This document shows, piece after piece, positions 6,904 through 15,712 of a DNA stretch of 64,000 nucleotides. The stretch covers positions 23,754 through 87,753 of the forward strand of contig NZ_BMFD01000003.1 of assembly GCF_014637795.1 (NCBI RefSeq), given 5' to 3'. Under the pieces are notes generated by a model. It had not been told where the DNA came from. It searched no databases and saw only the letters and a list, made by a program, of their open reading frames with translations. The number at the start of each line of letters is the position of its first letter. Positions within the stretch are counted from its first letter, which is position 1. Origin of the DNA: Belliella aquatica. Its GTDB lineage: Bacteria > Bacteroidota > Bacteroidia > Cytophagales > Cyclobacteriaceae. The translations under genes were made by a program, and so were the position numbers.

Positions 6904-8100
6904 ATGTTTGATTCTCTAAAACCCAAATTAGAAAAAGAGTTAAAAGAAATAAAAGAAGCTGGCTTATTCAAAAGTGAGCGGGTTATTACTTCTCCACAAT
7001 CATCTGAAATTACCATTGCTGGTGGTCAAAAAGTATTGAACTTCTGTGCGAACAATTACTTGGGATTATCTTCCCACCCGCAAGTAATCGAAGCTGCTAA
7101 ATCTGCTATCGATAGCCACGGTTTTGGTTTGTCCTCAGTGAGGTTTATCTGCGGAACGCAGGATATTCACAAGGAACTGGAAGAAAAGATTTCCAAATTT
7201 TTAGGGACGGAAGACACGATTCTTTACGCAGCAGCCTTTGATGCAAATGGGGGAGTATTTGAACCTATCTTAGGCCCAGAAGATGCCATTATCTCAGATG
7301 CCTTAAATCATGCGTCGATTATCGACGGGGTAAGGCTTTGTAAAGCCATGCGATTCCGCTATCAGCACAATGACATGGAAGACTTGGAAAAACAGCTTCA
7401 AGATGCAGATGCCAAAGGTGCACAAAGTAAAATCATCGTTACAGATGGTGTTTTCTCTATGGATGGCACAATTGCGCAGTTGGATAAAATTGTAGCCCTA
7501 GCCGAAAAGTACAATGCGCTAGTCATGTCTGATGAATGTCATTCTACGGGCTTCATGGGCAAGACAGGTCGTGGAGTTCATGAGCTCAAAGGAGTGATGG
7601 GTAAAATGGATATTATCACTGGTACGCTTGGAAAAGCCTTGGGTGGTGCCTCAGGAGGATTTACCTCTGGAAAAAAAGAAATCATCGAAATCCTAAGACA
7701 AAGATCAAGACCATATTTGTTCTCGAATACTTTAGCACCTTCTATCACAGGAGCTTCGATAGCTGTGTTCGATTTACTTTCTGAGACAACTGAATTGAGA
7801 GACAAGCTCGAGTCAAACACCAAATATTTCAGAGAAAAAATGACTGCTGCTGGCTTTGATATTAAGCCTGGTGAACACCCAATCGTTCCAATTATGCTTT
7901 ATGAAGCTACTTTATCACAAAAGATGGCTGAAAAGCTTCTCGAAAAAGGAGTATATGTAATCGGTTTCTATTATCCTGTAGTGCCAAAAGGTCAAGCACG
8001 TATCCGTGTTCAGATCTCCGCAGGACATGACCAAGAACAACTAGATACTGCAATCAATGCATTTATTGAAGTTGGAAAAGAGTTAGGAGTAATTTCTTAG
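6904..8100 (+). CDS. kbl: Glycine C-acetyltransferase (2-amino-3-ketobutyrate CoA ligase)
   Basis: 398 residues, the usual length. A PLP-dependent alpha-oxoamine synthase that cleaves 2-amino-3-ketobutyrate with CoA to glycine and acetyl-CoA. Visible landmarks are NYLGLSSHP (51-59), [11 protein letters not shown] (132-142), [11 protein letters not shown] (209-219) and the PLP lysine at residue 244 in [14 protein letters not shown]. It is transcribed divergently from tdh across a 150-bp AT-rich gap that probably carries both promoters. The pair forms the complete threonine-to-glycine route. Confidence 0.92.
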   Translation: MFDSLKPKLEKELKEIKEAGLFKSERVITSPQSSEITIAGGQKVLNFCANNYLGLSSHPQVIEAAKSAIDSHGFGLSSVRFICGTQDIHKELEEKISKFLGTEDTILYAAAFDANGGVFEPILGPEDAIISDALNHASIIDGVRLCKAMRFRYQHNDMEDLEKQLQDADAKGAQSKIIVTDGVFSMDGTIAQLDKIVALAEKYNALVMSDECHSTGFMGKTGRGVHELKGVMGKMDIITGTLGKALGGASGGFTSGKKEIIEILRQRSRPYLFSNTLAPSITGASIAVFDLLSETTELRDKLESNTKYFREKMTAAGFDIKPGEHPIVPIMLYEATLSQKMAEKLLEKGVYVIGFYYPVVPKGQARIRVQISAGHDQEQLDTAINAFIEVGKELGVIS

Positions 8101-8190
8101 TGCTTAGACACAAAATATTAGACTCAAGAGGTAAAACTCTGGATTGAAAATCATGAAAGCTTGATTGATGCAGATAGCATTAAGCTTTGG

Positions 8191-8236
8191 TAATTAAAAA
8201 GGTCAAAGGGATTAATCCCTTTGACCTTTTTAATTA
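8191..8236. terminator. Bidirectional terminator between kbl and cdaA
   Basis: A 46-bp perfect palindrome centred at 8213/8214 with A-rich and T-rich arms (AAAAAGGTCAAAGGG and its complement). It lies between two convergent genes, so it can serve both. Confidence 0.85.
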
Positions 8237-8449
8237 AATAATAGAAATCCTCTTTATTTCAGAAGCTATCCCACATTGTATGAAGCTTATTGTATTTTTT
8301 AATCTTTCAATATTTAATTTTCCAATCTTCCAATAAACTAGTCCTCCAGATTGCATCAGCCGTATCAAGAGTAGTGCCCGCCCTGCTTACACATTCCGTA
8401 ACTTTTCAACATTTCAACTTTTTAACTTTCCAACTTTATAATTTTCCAA
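8237..8449. other. AT-rich intergenic stretch with a degenerate CAACTTT repeat
   Basis: No gene is seen. From about 8398 to 8450 the sequence is a degenerate run of roughly 9-bp units (TTTTCAAC, TTTCAAC, TTTAAC, TTCCAAC), with a related run at 8298-8335. Similar wording occurs near 5668-5690. It looks like a dispersed low-complexity element. Confidence 0.45.
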
Positions 8450-9325
8450 TCAAGACGCACTCGATGCTGAGCGGCTTCCTTTAAATCGATTTCTTTCGTA
8501 AACCGTGATGGGCTCGAATTTCTCATCAATATCAACTCCTGTGAGATAATCATTCAGGAATTCCCGAACTTCTTGGAAAGATAAATTATGGAGAATTTTG
8601 CCATTTTTGGCCAGAGAAATTTGACCTGTTTCTTCAGAAACAATTAAGATCAAAGTGTCTGTTGCTTCTGACATTCCTATGGCTGCTCGATGTCTTAAAC
8701 CAAATTGCGCAGGAACATCTCTTTCTGTAACAGGCAAAATACATCTCGCCGCTTTGACTTTCCCATTGTAAATGATCACCGCTCCATCATGGAGTGGGCT
8801 GTACTTATTAAAGATCGAAATCAGCAATCTTTTAGATATAATGGCATCGATAAGATCACCACTTTCAGCATAAAACTTCAGTTCTGTACTTCTTGAAATC
8901 ACCATCAAAGCACCCATGTTAGTACCAGATAAGGTTTTGGAAGCTTCTATAATGGGGTTAATATTGAAAGCATGGGTTTCCCTTTTTCTCCAAAAAAGCA
9001 ATTCCTGCCACACATTTTCATTGGAAAGAATAGAAGAACGGCCGATGATTAGTAAAAATTTTCGAATTTCTGGCGCAAATATGATAATAGCTGCAATAAC
9101 ACCCACGCCCATAAACTGTCCTAAGATGATGGACAAAAGCTCCATCCTTAGCGCACTTACCAATAAGTAAACCAAATAGATAGATAGGAACCCTAAGAAA
9201 ATCTTGATCGCGACACTCCCTCTTAGTAATTTGTAAATTTGGTATAATAGCAAACTCACCAAAGTTATATCAATGATATTGACGATGGAGATTTCCAAAA
9301 ATCCTATTTTGAAAAGTAAGTTCAA
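8450..9325 (-). CDS. cdaA: Diadenylate cyclase CdaA (c-di-AMP synthase)
   Basis: 291 residues. Three hydrophobic N-terminal segments (about 13-33, 38-58 and 66-84) anchor a cytoplasmic DisA_N cyclase domain. The nucleotide-binding motifs are present: DGA at 180-182 and RHR at 211-213 (GLRHRAAIGMSE). The enzyme condenses two ATP into the second messenger c-di-AMP. The start is a TTG that overlaps the stop of folP (TTGA), and no suitable ATG exists nearer than residue 61, so translational coupling is likely. A short Ser-rich C-terminus follows the domain. Confidence 0.92.
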   Translation of the reverse strand: MNLLFKIGFLEISIVNIIDITLVSLLLYQIYKLLRGSVAIKIFLGFLSIYLVYLLVSALRMELLSIILGQFMGVGVIAAIIIFAPEIRKFLLIIGRSSILSNENVWQELLFWRKRETHAFNINPIIEASKTLSGTNMGALMVISRSTELKFYAESGDLIDAIISKRLLISIFNKYSPLHDGAVIIYNGKVKAARCILPVTERDVPAQFGLRHRAAIGMSEATDTLILIVSEETGQISLAKNGKILHNLSFQEVREFLNDYLTGVDIDEKFEPITVYERNRFKGSRSASSAS

Positions 9326-10206
9326 GAGTAGAGTTGTTTATATAATTTGACTGTTTCTATTGCTTCTTTAACATCATGTACGCGTAATATATTTGCTCCG
9401 TTGATCAAGGCAACCATATTTAAAGCGGTTGTTCCATTGAGTGCGTTTTCTGCTGTAGTCTCTAGTTTTTTATAAATCATAGACTTTCTAGATACACCCA
9501 CTAAGATCGGAGCTTGAATTGTCTTAAAATAAGATAAATTTTTGAGAATCCAATAATTCTGCTCTACTGTTTTCGCAAATCCAAATCCTGGATCAATGAT
9601 TACATCTTTAATGCCAGCTTTCTTACATTCGTTCAGTTTTTCTGAAAAATATTTCATCATTTCCAGGATAACATCATCATATTCCGTCAAAGTCTGCATC
9701 ACTTTTGGATTTCCCTTCATATGCATTGCTATGTAAGGAACATTGAGCTTACCTACAGTTGAAATCATTTCAGAATCTAATGACCCTGCTGAGATATCAT
9801 TTACGATAGCAGCCCCATTTAGGATGGCTTCTTTAGCCACTTTTGCACGAAAGGTGTCTATAGAAATTATAGCTTTGGGAAATTCAGCTTGAATCTTATT
9901 TATCGCAGGAATCACTCTTTCTAACTCTTCTTCCTCACTTACTTCATCTGCTCCAGGTCTACTACTATAGCCTCCAATGTCTAGAATATCAGCTCCTTCG
10001 AGAAGCATTTTTTCACTTAGTTTTAGAACCTTTGAATTGTCAGAAAGTAGTCTGCTTCCTTCGTAAAATGAATCAGGAGTAACATTCAAAATTCCCATGA
10101 CCATTGGCTTATCCAATAAAAGTAGCTTTCCTGTACTGCGAAGTGTTATTTTTGAGGGAAATAATTTATCTTCGATTTCCGAAGTAGAATGTGAGTTAGT
10201 ATTCAT
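9322..10206 (-). CDS. folP: Dihydropteroate synthase
   Basis: 294 residues from the ATG at 10206; a longer in-frame start at 10263 would run into the divergent neighbour. Condenses p-aminobenzoate with 6-hydroxymethyl-dihydropterin diphosphate in folate synthesis, and is the sulfonamide target. Motifs: MGILNVTPDSF (metal/pterin loop), GGYSSRPGA, DIGG, DPGFGFAKT and the late GVSRKSM. The first 30 residues before MGILNVTPDSF are longer than in many homologues. The stop overlaps the cdaA start by 4 bp. Confidence 0.92.
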   Translation of the reverse strand: MNTNSHSTSEIEDKLFPSKITLRSTGKLLLLDKPMVMGILNVTPDSFYEGSRLLSDNSKVLKLSEKMLLEGADILDIGGYSSRPGADEVSEEEELERVIPAINKIQAEFPKAIISIDTFRAKVAKEAILNGAAIVNDISAGSLDSEMISTVGKLNVPYIAMHMKGNPKVMQTLTEYDDVILEMMKYFSEKLNECKKAGIKDVIIDPGFGFAKTVEQNYWILKNLSYFKTIQAPILVGVSRKSMIYKKLETTAENALNGTTALNMVALINGANILRVHDVKEAIETVKLYKQLYS

Positions 10207-10221
10207 TAAACCAAAATTGCT

Positions 10222-10767
10222 TTGAAAACGCAAACTGTCAGCGAATATAATCAAGTTATCCACCTTTGTAAAGAACTTTTTAAGAAGAAAACAATTGATT
10301 ATGGGACTGCTTGGAGAATTTTACGATTACCCTCTATCACAGATCAGATTTTTATCAAAGCCCAGCGCATTCGATCAATTCAGGAAAAGGGAAATCAAAA
10401 GGTAAATGACCCTGTAACAGATGAGTTTGTTGGGATCATCAATTATTGCATTATAGCCTTGATTCAGATTTCTTTAAAAAATGACGAAAGACTCGAATTG
10501 GCAGTGGAGGAGTTAGAGCCGCTGTATGATCATTGGGCCAATGCTACAAGAAGTTTGCTGGAAGACAAAAATCATGATTATGGAGAGGCTTGGAGAGACA
10601 TGCGTGTGGCTTCAATCACAGATATTATTTTGATGAAGCTTTATCGTGTCAAACAAATAGAAGACAATCAAGGAAAAACAATTGTATCAGAAGGAATAGA
10701 GGCTAATTATCAAGATATGATCAATTATGCGGTTTTCTGTCTAATCAAATTAAATTATCATGCTTAG
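10222..10767 (+). CDS. DUF1599 family protein
   Basis: 181 residues built of two repeats with the same signature, DYGTAWRILRLPSITDQI (about residues 26-43) and DYGEAWRDMRVASITDII (about 114-131), each followed by K..R...I. This internal duplication defines DUF1599 in Bacteroidetes; the function is unknown. The start is taken as TTG at 10222 because no in-frame ATG precedes the first repeat. Only 15 bp separate it from folP, so promoters must overlap coding sequence. It overlaps the next gene by 8 bp. Confidence 0.85.
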   Translation: MKTQTVSEYNQVIHLCKELFKKKTIDYGTAWRILRLPSITDQIFIKAQRIRSIQEKGNQKVNDPVTDEFVGIINYCIIALIQISLKNDERLELAVEELEPLYDHWANATRSLLEDKNHDYGEAWRDMRVASITDIILMKLYRVKQIEDNQGKTIVSEGIEANYQDMINYAVFCLIKLNYHA

Positions 10768-11854
10768 AAACACCATTTTATTTATCATTCGCTTTTTAGT
10801 TGGAGGTCTGTTTATCTTTTCGGGTTTAATTAAGGTAAATGACCCCGTAGGTACGGCAATCAAGCTAGAAGAATATTTTGATGTTTTCTCTTATGATATT
10901 GCACCTTTCTTTGAATATTTTAAAGCTTTTGCTCTCGAGATAGGAGTGGTGATGGTCGTCGCAGAAGTAGTACTGGGTATCATGCTAATCTTGGGAGTAC
11001 GCTTGAAGTTCACTGTTTGGGCTTTGAGCTTGATGATATTGTTTTTTACATTCCTGACTTTCTATTCAGCCTACTTCAATAAAGTAACAGATTGCGGATG
11101 CTTTGGCGATGCGATCAAATTGACACCTTGGGAATCTTTTTATAAGGACATTGTCTTATTAATTTTGATTGCAGTCTTATTTATTTTCAGAAACAAACTG
11201 GAAAGTAATGAACAAGGATGGGCAGCATGGACGGTGAGAGTTTCGCTTGTTCTTTCTGTAGTATTAGCAATTACCGCGATCAGGAATTTGCCATTTATAG
11301 ATTTTAGAGCATACAAAGAAGGTGTTAACATTCCTCAAGCAATGCAGCCATCGGCTCCATTGGAGTACAGTTATATCATGACAAAGGATGGGCAGGAGTT
11401 TGTATTTGATCAATATCCCTCAGATGAAAGCTATGAATTTGTCGATATGAAGCTGAAGAATGAGGATGCGCTTCCAAAAATATCTGATTTCGCTGTATGG
11501 AATGAAGAGGGTGATTTTACAGCAGAAATTCTTTCTGGCAATAAGGCGGTCATATTGGTAACTTATTTATCCAAAATCAATACAAGTTATCTTGAAGCTT
11601 TCGATGAAATGGTAGCGGGTTTACAAAGCTCAAACATAGAGGTAGTATTCGTAGCGGCTTCGTCTGAAGAAGAGATTCAAACATTTCTAGCTGGGAGAAA
11701 TTGGAAAATAACTAGTTATCAAGCAGATGCTACCGTGGTGAAAACAATCATGCGCTCTAATCCTGGATTAATGCTCTTGAAAGAAGGGTCGGTTTTGAAA
11801 AAGTATCATTTTAGAAATACACCATCAGCTGAGACCATCAAATCTTTATACTAA
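10760..11854 (+). CDS. BT_3928-like DoxX membrane protein with thioredoxin-like domain
   Basis: 364 residues. The first half has four hydrophobic segments (about 5-25, 50-76, 78-97, 125-143) of the DoxX/MauE type, with FSGLIKVNDPVGTA near the N-terminus and a conserved TDCGCFGD motif at about 111-118. A further hydrophobic segment (154-172) leads to a domain (about 235-364) that reads like a thioredoxin fold (AVILVTYL, then a late GLMLLKEGSVLKKYH strand-hairpin) but has no CxxC. A role in envelope redox or quinone-linked chemistry is possible but unproven. It is encoded between DUF1599 and shikimate kinase. Confidence 0.8.
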   Translation: MLRNTILFIIRFLVGGLFIFSGLIKVNDPVGTAIKLEEYFDVFSYDIAPFFEYFKAFALEIGVVMVVAEVVLGIMLILGVRLKFTVWALSLMILFFTFLTFYSAYFNKVTDCGCFGDAIKLTPWESFYKDIVLLILIAVLFIFRNKLESNEQGWAAWTVRVSLVLSVVLAITAIRNLPFIDFRAYKEGVNIPQAMQPSAPLEYSYIMTKDGQEFVFDQYPSDESYEFVDMKLKNEDALPKISDFAVWNEEGDFTAEILSGNKAVILVTYLSKINTSYLEAFDEMVAGLQSSNIEVVFVAASSEEEIQTFLAGRNWKITSYQADATVVKTIMRSNPGLMLLKEGSVLKKYHFRNTPSAETIKSLY

Positions 11855-11857
11855 TAG

Positions 11858-12388
11858 ATGAGACCTCCACTCAAGATCGTACTAGTTGGAATGCCAGGTT
11901 CGGGGAAGTCAACCTTCGGAAGAATGTTAGCACGGGAACTGAATTTTGTTTTTATCGATCTTGATCACTTGATTGAGAAAGAGGAGAGGAGATTGATCAA
12001 AGATATTTTTGGAGAAGAAGGGGAAGGGAAGTTTAGAAATTTAGAGACTTACTATCTCAATCAAGCCTTGGATAATGTGGAGGGTTTTGTTCTGTCCACA
12101 GGAGGCGGAACACCCTGCTTCAATGACAACATGGATTTGATAAATGAAAAAGGCATTTCTGTCTTTTTGGATGTCCCTTTAGAGGAGCTGCAAAGAAGAT
12201 TGACTAAAGATTCTGCTAGTCAAAGGCCTTTGTTTTTGGGTATGAATACAGGAGAGATTACCCTCAAACTGAAAGATATGATGGCCATAAGAGGCTTATA
12301 TTATGATCAGGCAAAAATAAAGCTCAGTGGAGAAGATCCTTCCACTGAGCTTTTGATGTCCGAATTGATGGATTTTTTTAGAAATTAA
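11858..12388 (+). CDS. aroK: Shikimate kinase
   Basis: 176 residues. Phosphorylates shikimate at the 3-hydroxyl with ATP in aromatic amino-acid synthesis. Walker A GMPGSGKST is at 11-19, the substrate-binding Asp in FIDLDHLIE, the Arg in KFRNLE, and STGGGTPC carries the GGG motif. It starts 3 bp after the upstream stop, so it belongs to the DUF1599 operon. Its 3' end overlaps the convergent FadL-like gene by 11 bp. Confidence 0.92.
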   Translation: MRPPLKIVLVGMPGSGKSTFGRMLARELNFVFIDLDHLIEKEERRLIKDIFGEEGEGKFRNLETYYLNQALDNVEGFVLSTGGGTPCFNDNMDLINEKGISVFLDVPLEELQRRLTKDSASQRPLFLGMNTGEITLKLKDMMAIRGLYYDQAKIKLSGEDPSTELLMSELMDFFRN

Positions 12389-13877
12389 ATCCAACAGTCA
12401 CCATTCCTTGAGTCATTGAATTTCTAATTTCAGTAAATGGACCTACATTTTGATTCGCATTATTAAAGATGGAATAAGAATTATAGATTCTATCTGATGT
12501 AGAGTTGATTAACGTGAAGTCTATGTACATTTTGCTCAATTTCACTCCAACACCTCCTGAGATGCGTTGCATACTTCTGTCGAAGGACTCATCCGTTGTA
12601 GGGTCACCATAATAAGCATACCCTGCCCTCAGTCTCCATATATCAAATCTATATTCACCACCCACTCTATAATTGAGTGTACTTCCTAAAAGTGCGTTGA
12701 TATCGCTATTATCAAAAGACGTATCAAAATCTCTAGAGTTGATTCTATTTTGGCTATAGTCTACATAATCGATATCAGCCGTTATGAATCCATTTTTACC
12801 TACAAAGAATGTTCCACCAGCGCTAAGAATCAAAGGTGTGCTGAGATTAGATGTACTTGTAAAAAAGTCACTGTTTTCTCTTACAGGACCTCCAAATTGT
12901 ACTACACCTTGTTGATTGAAAAACTCACCAACGATATTAGCATCTACCTCTTTGTTTAATCTATACCAAGTAGGACTTTGGAAATTTAATCCAAGATTCA
13001 CAGTTTCTATAGGTTTATAGATTACGCCTATATTTAAGCTGGCTCCAAATCCATTAATTCTTGTATTGTCTTCAATTGAATAAATTGAAGAAGTAATTCC
13101 ATTATCGTAGAAAAACTCTTCACCATAAATTCTATTTTGAAAAAAGCTGACAGATTGAATTCCTAAGCCTGCACCTACAAACAACTTGTTGTCGAAGTTT
13201 GCTCCATAAGAAAAAGAGGTTTGAGTAATTCCACCTTCTGTTATGATAGTTTCATCAGCAAATGGTCGGCCAGTAGCATAAATAGGATCTTTAATGTATC
13301 CGGAGGCCTGATTGCCTTGTACGAGCTCAATATCAAGTACAAGCCCGTCAGTAGCGCCTAAAGGAGGTTCCCCAAAAGCAGTGTATTGATTGATATAGAA
13401 ATCAAGTAAGGAATTTTGATTCTGAATATCTGAGAAATAGCCAAACTGATTGTTGAAATCAGCGATTCTATTGAAACTTATACCAAAAGACCCACCACGA
13501 AATGAACCAGGCTGTAATTCACCTTTTGGTCTACTGATTACCAAACTTAAGTTCGGTAGGGAGAAATTAGGAGTTCTGTCATCCTGAATTTGTCCAAGAA
13601 AATTGGATTCAGCTTGATTTGCTCCAAAGGAAGGTGTCAATGAAAATTCTGATCTTCTGAAAAAACCAAGACCTGCAGCATTGGTATGAATATTTGAAAT
13701 ATCTCCACCTAAGGACATTTGAGCTCCTCCTAAAGCATTGATCCGAGCTGAACCTGTTGATCTGAATTGACTGAATAGTTGAGCATCTTCAACAAAACTA
13801 GTCTGACCAAAAGTATTATTTAAACATAAACCGGAGGTGATCACCCCGCATAACAACAATTTTTTTATGAAAGTCAT
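12378..13877 (-). CDS. OmpP1/FadL-like outer-membrane beta-barrel protein
   Basis: 499 residues with an N-terminal signal (MTFIKKLLLCGVITSGLCL, cleavage expected after NTFG or FGQ). The mature N-terminus contains TGSARINALGGAQMSLGGD and SNIHTNAAGLGFF, the pattern shared by FadL/OmpP1 and PorV-type barrels, where Asn-Pro/Asn-Ala loops close the barrel. Many alternating strands follow, and the chain ends in the aromatic MVTVGFNF. It is probably an outer-membrane channel for hydrophobic compounds or a PorV-superfamily member; the substrate is unknown. Confidence 0.8.
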   Translation of the reverse strand: MTFIKKLLLCGVITSGLCLNNTFGQTSFVEDAQLFSQFRSTGSARINALGGAQMSLGGDISNIHTNAAGLGFFRRSEFSLTPSFGANQAESNFLGQIQDDRTPNFSLPNLSLVISRPKGELQPGSFRGGSFGISFNRIADFNNQFGYFSDIQNQNSLLDFYINQYTAFGEPPLGATDGLVLDIELVQGNQASGYIKDPIYATGRPFADETIITEGGITQTSFSYGANFDNKLFVGAGLGIQSVSFFQNRIYGEEFFYDNGITSSIYSIEDNTRINGFGASLNIGVIYKPIETVNLGLNFQSPTWYRLNKEVDANIVGEFFNQQGVVQFGGPVRENSDFFTSTSNLSTPLILSAGGTFFVGKNGFITADIDYVDYSQNRINSRDFDTSFDNSDINALLGSTLNYRVGGEYRFDIWRLRAGYAYYGDPTTDESFDRSMQRISGGVGVKLSKMYIDFTLINSTSDRIYNSYSIFNNANQNVGPFTEIRNSMTQGMVTVGFNF

Positions 13878-14007
13878 AGATTCGTTTTTGGTTGATCAAT
13901 AAAGCACCTTACAAATATGATACTTATACACTGTTTTAATAACGTAAGAATAGAAAAAAAGATAGTAATGAAAGATAAAATATTTGGTATTCCTAAAAAT
14001 AAAAAAG

Positions 14008-14155
14008 GATTATCCGCAATTACGCGAGTAACTAAGTTTAAAACCTGAATTACAGCGGATAATTGTCAACAGTGCGCGGACAACGATCAACTGATGATCT
14101 AAATCTTATGATTATATTATTTTGAATGGCCACTGGTATGAAAGCGGATATGCAT
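14008..14155 (+). repeat. Structured intergenic repeat, copy 1
   Basis: ATTATCCGC (14010-14018) pairs with GCGGATAAT (14055-14063); 72 bp after the second arm's CGGATAAT comes GGCCACTGGTATGAAAGCGG (14128-14147). The same three blocks with the same spacing occur at 17202-17352 and, inverted, at 19339-19499. This copy lies antisense to both neighbours, between the FadL-like gene and the lipoprotein. The conserved spacing suggests a folded RNA or a small mobile element. Confidence 0.7.
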
Positions 14156-14190
14156 AAAATAAAAATACCTAGACTTAATAGTCTAGGTAT
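14156..14190 (-). terminator. Terminator of the SRG-rich lipoprotein gene
   Basis: Perfect 11-bp stem ATACCTAGACT/AGTCTAGGTAT (14165-14190) with a TAAT loop. On the minus strand it is followed by TTTTATTTTAT, placing a T-rich tail after the lipoprotein gene that ends at 14216. Confidence 0.8.
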
Positions 14191-14215
14191 CCCTATTTGT
14201 TGTGAGAGACTAAAA

Positions 14216-15580
14216 TCAACCTCCTCTTCCTCCTCTTGAACCACCAGAACTAGCGCCACCGCTGCTACTTCTGCCACCGCCGCCACCACCAACGCTACCG
14301 CCTGTGCTTCTGCTTGGTGCAGAATAAGAAGGTGTACTTCTTGTTGGTGTAGTTGTTCTGCTTGGTGCAGAGTAAGTACCTCTTGATGGTGCAGTTCTAC
14401 TATTATATGAAGGACTAGCACTTCTATTATAACTAGGTGAAGCTGTTCTTCCTGCTGGAGTCGCTCCCATAGTTGATCTTGAATTTCTAGTATTTGGAGC
14501 TACAGTTCTGTAAGAAGGGGCTGCACTTTGACTACCAACTCTGCTTGAACCTCTATCCATAGCAGGAGAACCTACATTTCTAGAAGATGGTACAGCAGAT
14601 CTCGTACTTGATCCTGTTCTACCGTTAGCACTGTTGTAATAATCATTTTGAGAAGAACCAAAATCTGACCTTGCACTTCTACTAGAAGGGGTAGATGTTA
14701 AAGTTCTTCCTGATGTAGCATCTCGTCTTGCTGAAGCTCTAGAGTTAGTAGGAGCTGCTAATGTGTTTGACCTACCTCCAGTAGGGGCTAAAGAAGAACC
14801 TCTTGTTGGTCTTGCACCTCTTACTATTTGTCTATTGTTAAATTCAGACCCTGGTAGAACGTAGATTGGTCTTACTAAACCACCATACCCAAATCCTGAG
14901 TATAATCCTCCGAATCCCATTCCAAATCTTGGGAAGAATGGATCAAAGAATGGATCGTAAAATCCACCGCCCCATCCAAATCCTGGACGCATCCAACGAT
15001 TTCCAAATCCGAATCCCATTCCGATTGATAAGTTAAATCCAGGTCTAAATCCGAATCCCATTCCTGGCATCATTCCGAAACCTCCGCCCCAGAAAGGGTC
15101 ATACATACCCATTCCCCATGGCGAAAATCCACCCATACCCCAAGGAGAAAAACCTCCCATCATCATAGGATTGAAGAAAGGACTTCCAAATCCAGAGTTG
15201 AAGTTGTTTCCAGCATTGCTAGAATAATTATTATATATGTTAATATTTGGGTTGTTGTCAGCTACTTGATTATCATCAAAGTATACAGAGCCTTCCTCAG
15301 CAGTGTTAGATTCTGCTTGGTATCTCGCTATATATTCAGGATTTACATTTCTTGCAGAGAAATTTTCCTGCTGAAATTCATCCTGAGTTGTTTGATTTAA
15401 TCTTTGGAAGTTACTAGCGTTGTTGTTGTTAACAGCAAATTCTGTTGCAACTCTCGCGTCAGAAGCCATAAAATACAAATCATCAGTCTCACCGCGCATT
15501 GCATTATAGCTGGTGCTACATGATGAAAGTATTAGAAGACTACTTGCACCTAGTGTTAAGAATGTATTTAATCGTTTCAT
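14216..15580 (-). CDS. Lipoprotein with Gly/Met/Phe-rich and Ser/Arg/Gly-rich low-complexity regions
   Basis: 454 residues from the ATG at 15580, chosen because it opens a lipoprotein signal MKRLNTFLTLGASSLLILSS with the lipobox Cys next to it. Residues about 25-130 are Asn/Asp/Gln-rich; about 130-245 are Gly/Phe/Met/Trp-rich with a repeated SPWGMGGF unit; about 260 to the end is Ser/Arg/Thr/Gly-rich and finishes in a run of Gly. No enzyme fold is visible. It may be an extended surface or cell-wall-associated filler protein. Function is unknown. Confidence 0.8.
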   Translation of the reverse strand: MKRLNTFLTLGASSLLILSSCSTSYNAMRGETDDLYFMASDARVATEFAVNNNNASNFQRLNQTTQDEFQQENFSARNVNPEYIARYQAESNTAEEGSVYFDDNQVADNNPNINIYNNYSSNAGNNFNSGFGSPFFNPMMMGGFSPWGMGGFSPWGMGMYDPFWGGGFGMMPGMGFGFRPGFNLSIGMGFGFGNRWMRPGFGWGGGFYDPFFDPFFPRFGMGFGGLYSGFGYGGLVRPIYVLPGSEFNNRQIVRGARPTRGSSLAPTGGRSNTLAAPTNSRASARRDATSGRTLTSTPSSRSARSDFGSSQNDYYNSANGRTGSSTRSAVPSSRNVGSPAMDRGSSRVGSQSAAPSYRTVAPNTRNSRSTMGATPAGRTASPSYNRSASPSYNSRTAPSRGTYSAPSRTTTPTRSTPSYSAPSRSTGGSVGGGGGGRSSSGGASSGGSRGGRGG

Positions 15581-15649
15581 TGGTTTGTTGTTTACTATCT
15601 CTCGTACTATTATACGTGTCATCTCTAAGAGGGTTATAATATTTTGGTT

Positions 15650-15657
15650 TATATTTG
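15650..15657 (+). promoter_or_regulatory. Candidate -7 box (TATATTTG) for proS
   Basis: TATATTTG fits the Bacteroidetes -7 consensus TAnnTTTG and lies 55 bp before the proS ATG. No clear TTTG -33 element at the usual spacing was found, so this is tentative. Confidence 0.35.
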
Positions 15658-15712
15658 CCCATCTTGAGATGACAACGAATATAATTAGAATTTTGATATC
15701 AACAAATAAATC

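Noticed and set aside
8101-8166. A possible C-terminal gene fragment after kbl (ending in IKLW)
   Set aside because: Too short to place in a family; no start or upstream frame, and it abuts a terminator palindrome.
14126-14205. A short peptide reading MATGMKADMH in repeat copy 1, similar to LATGVKEDMD in copy 2
   Set aside because: Copy 3 does not keep the frame and no start or stop pattern is conserved, so a coding explanation is weaker than a structured repeat.
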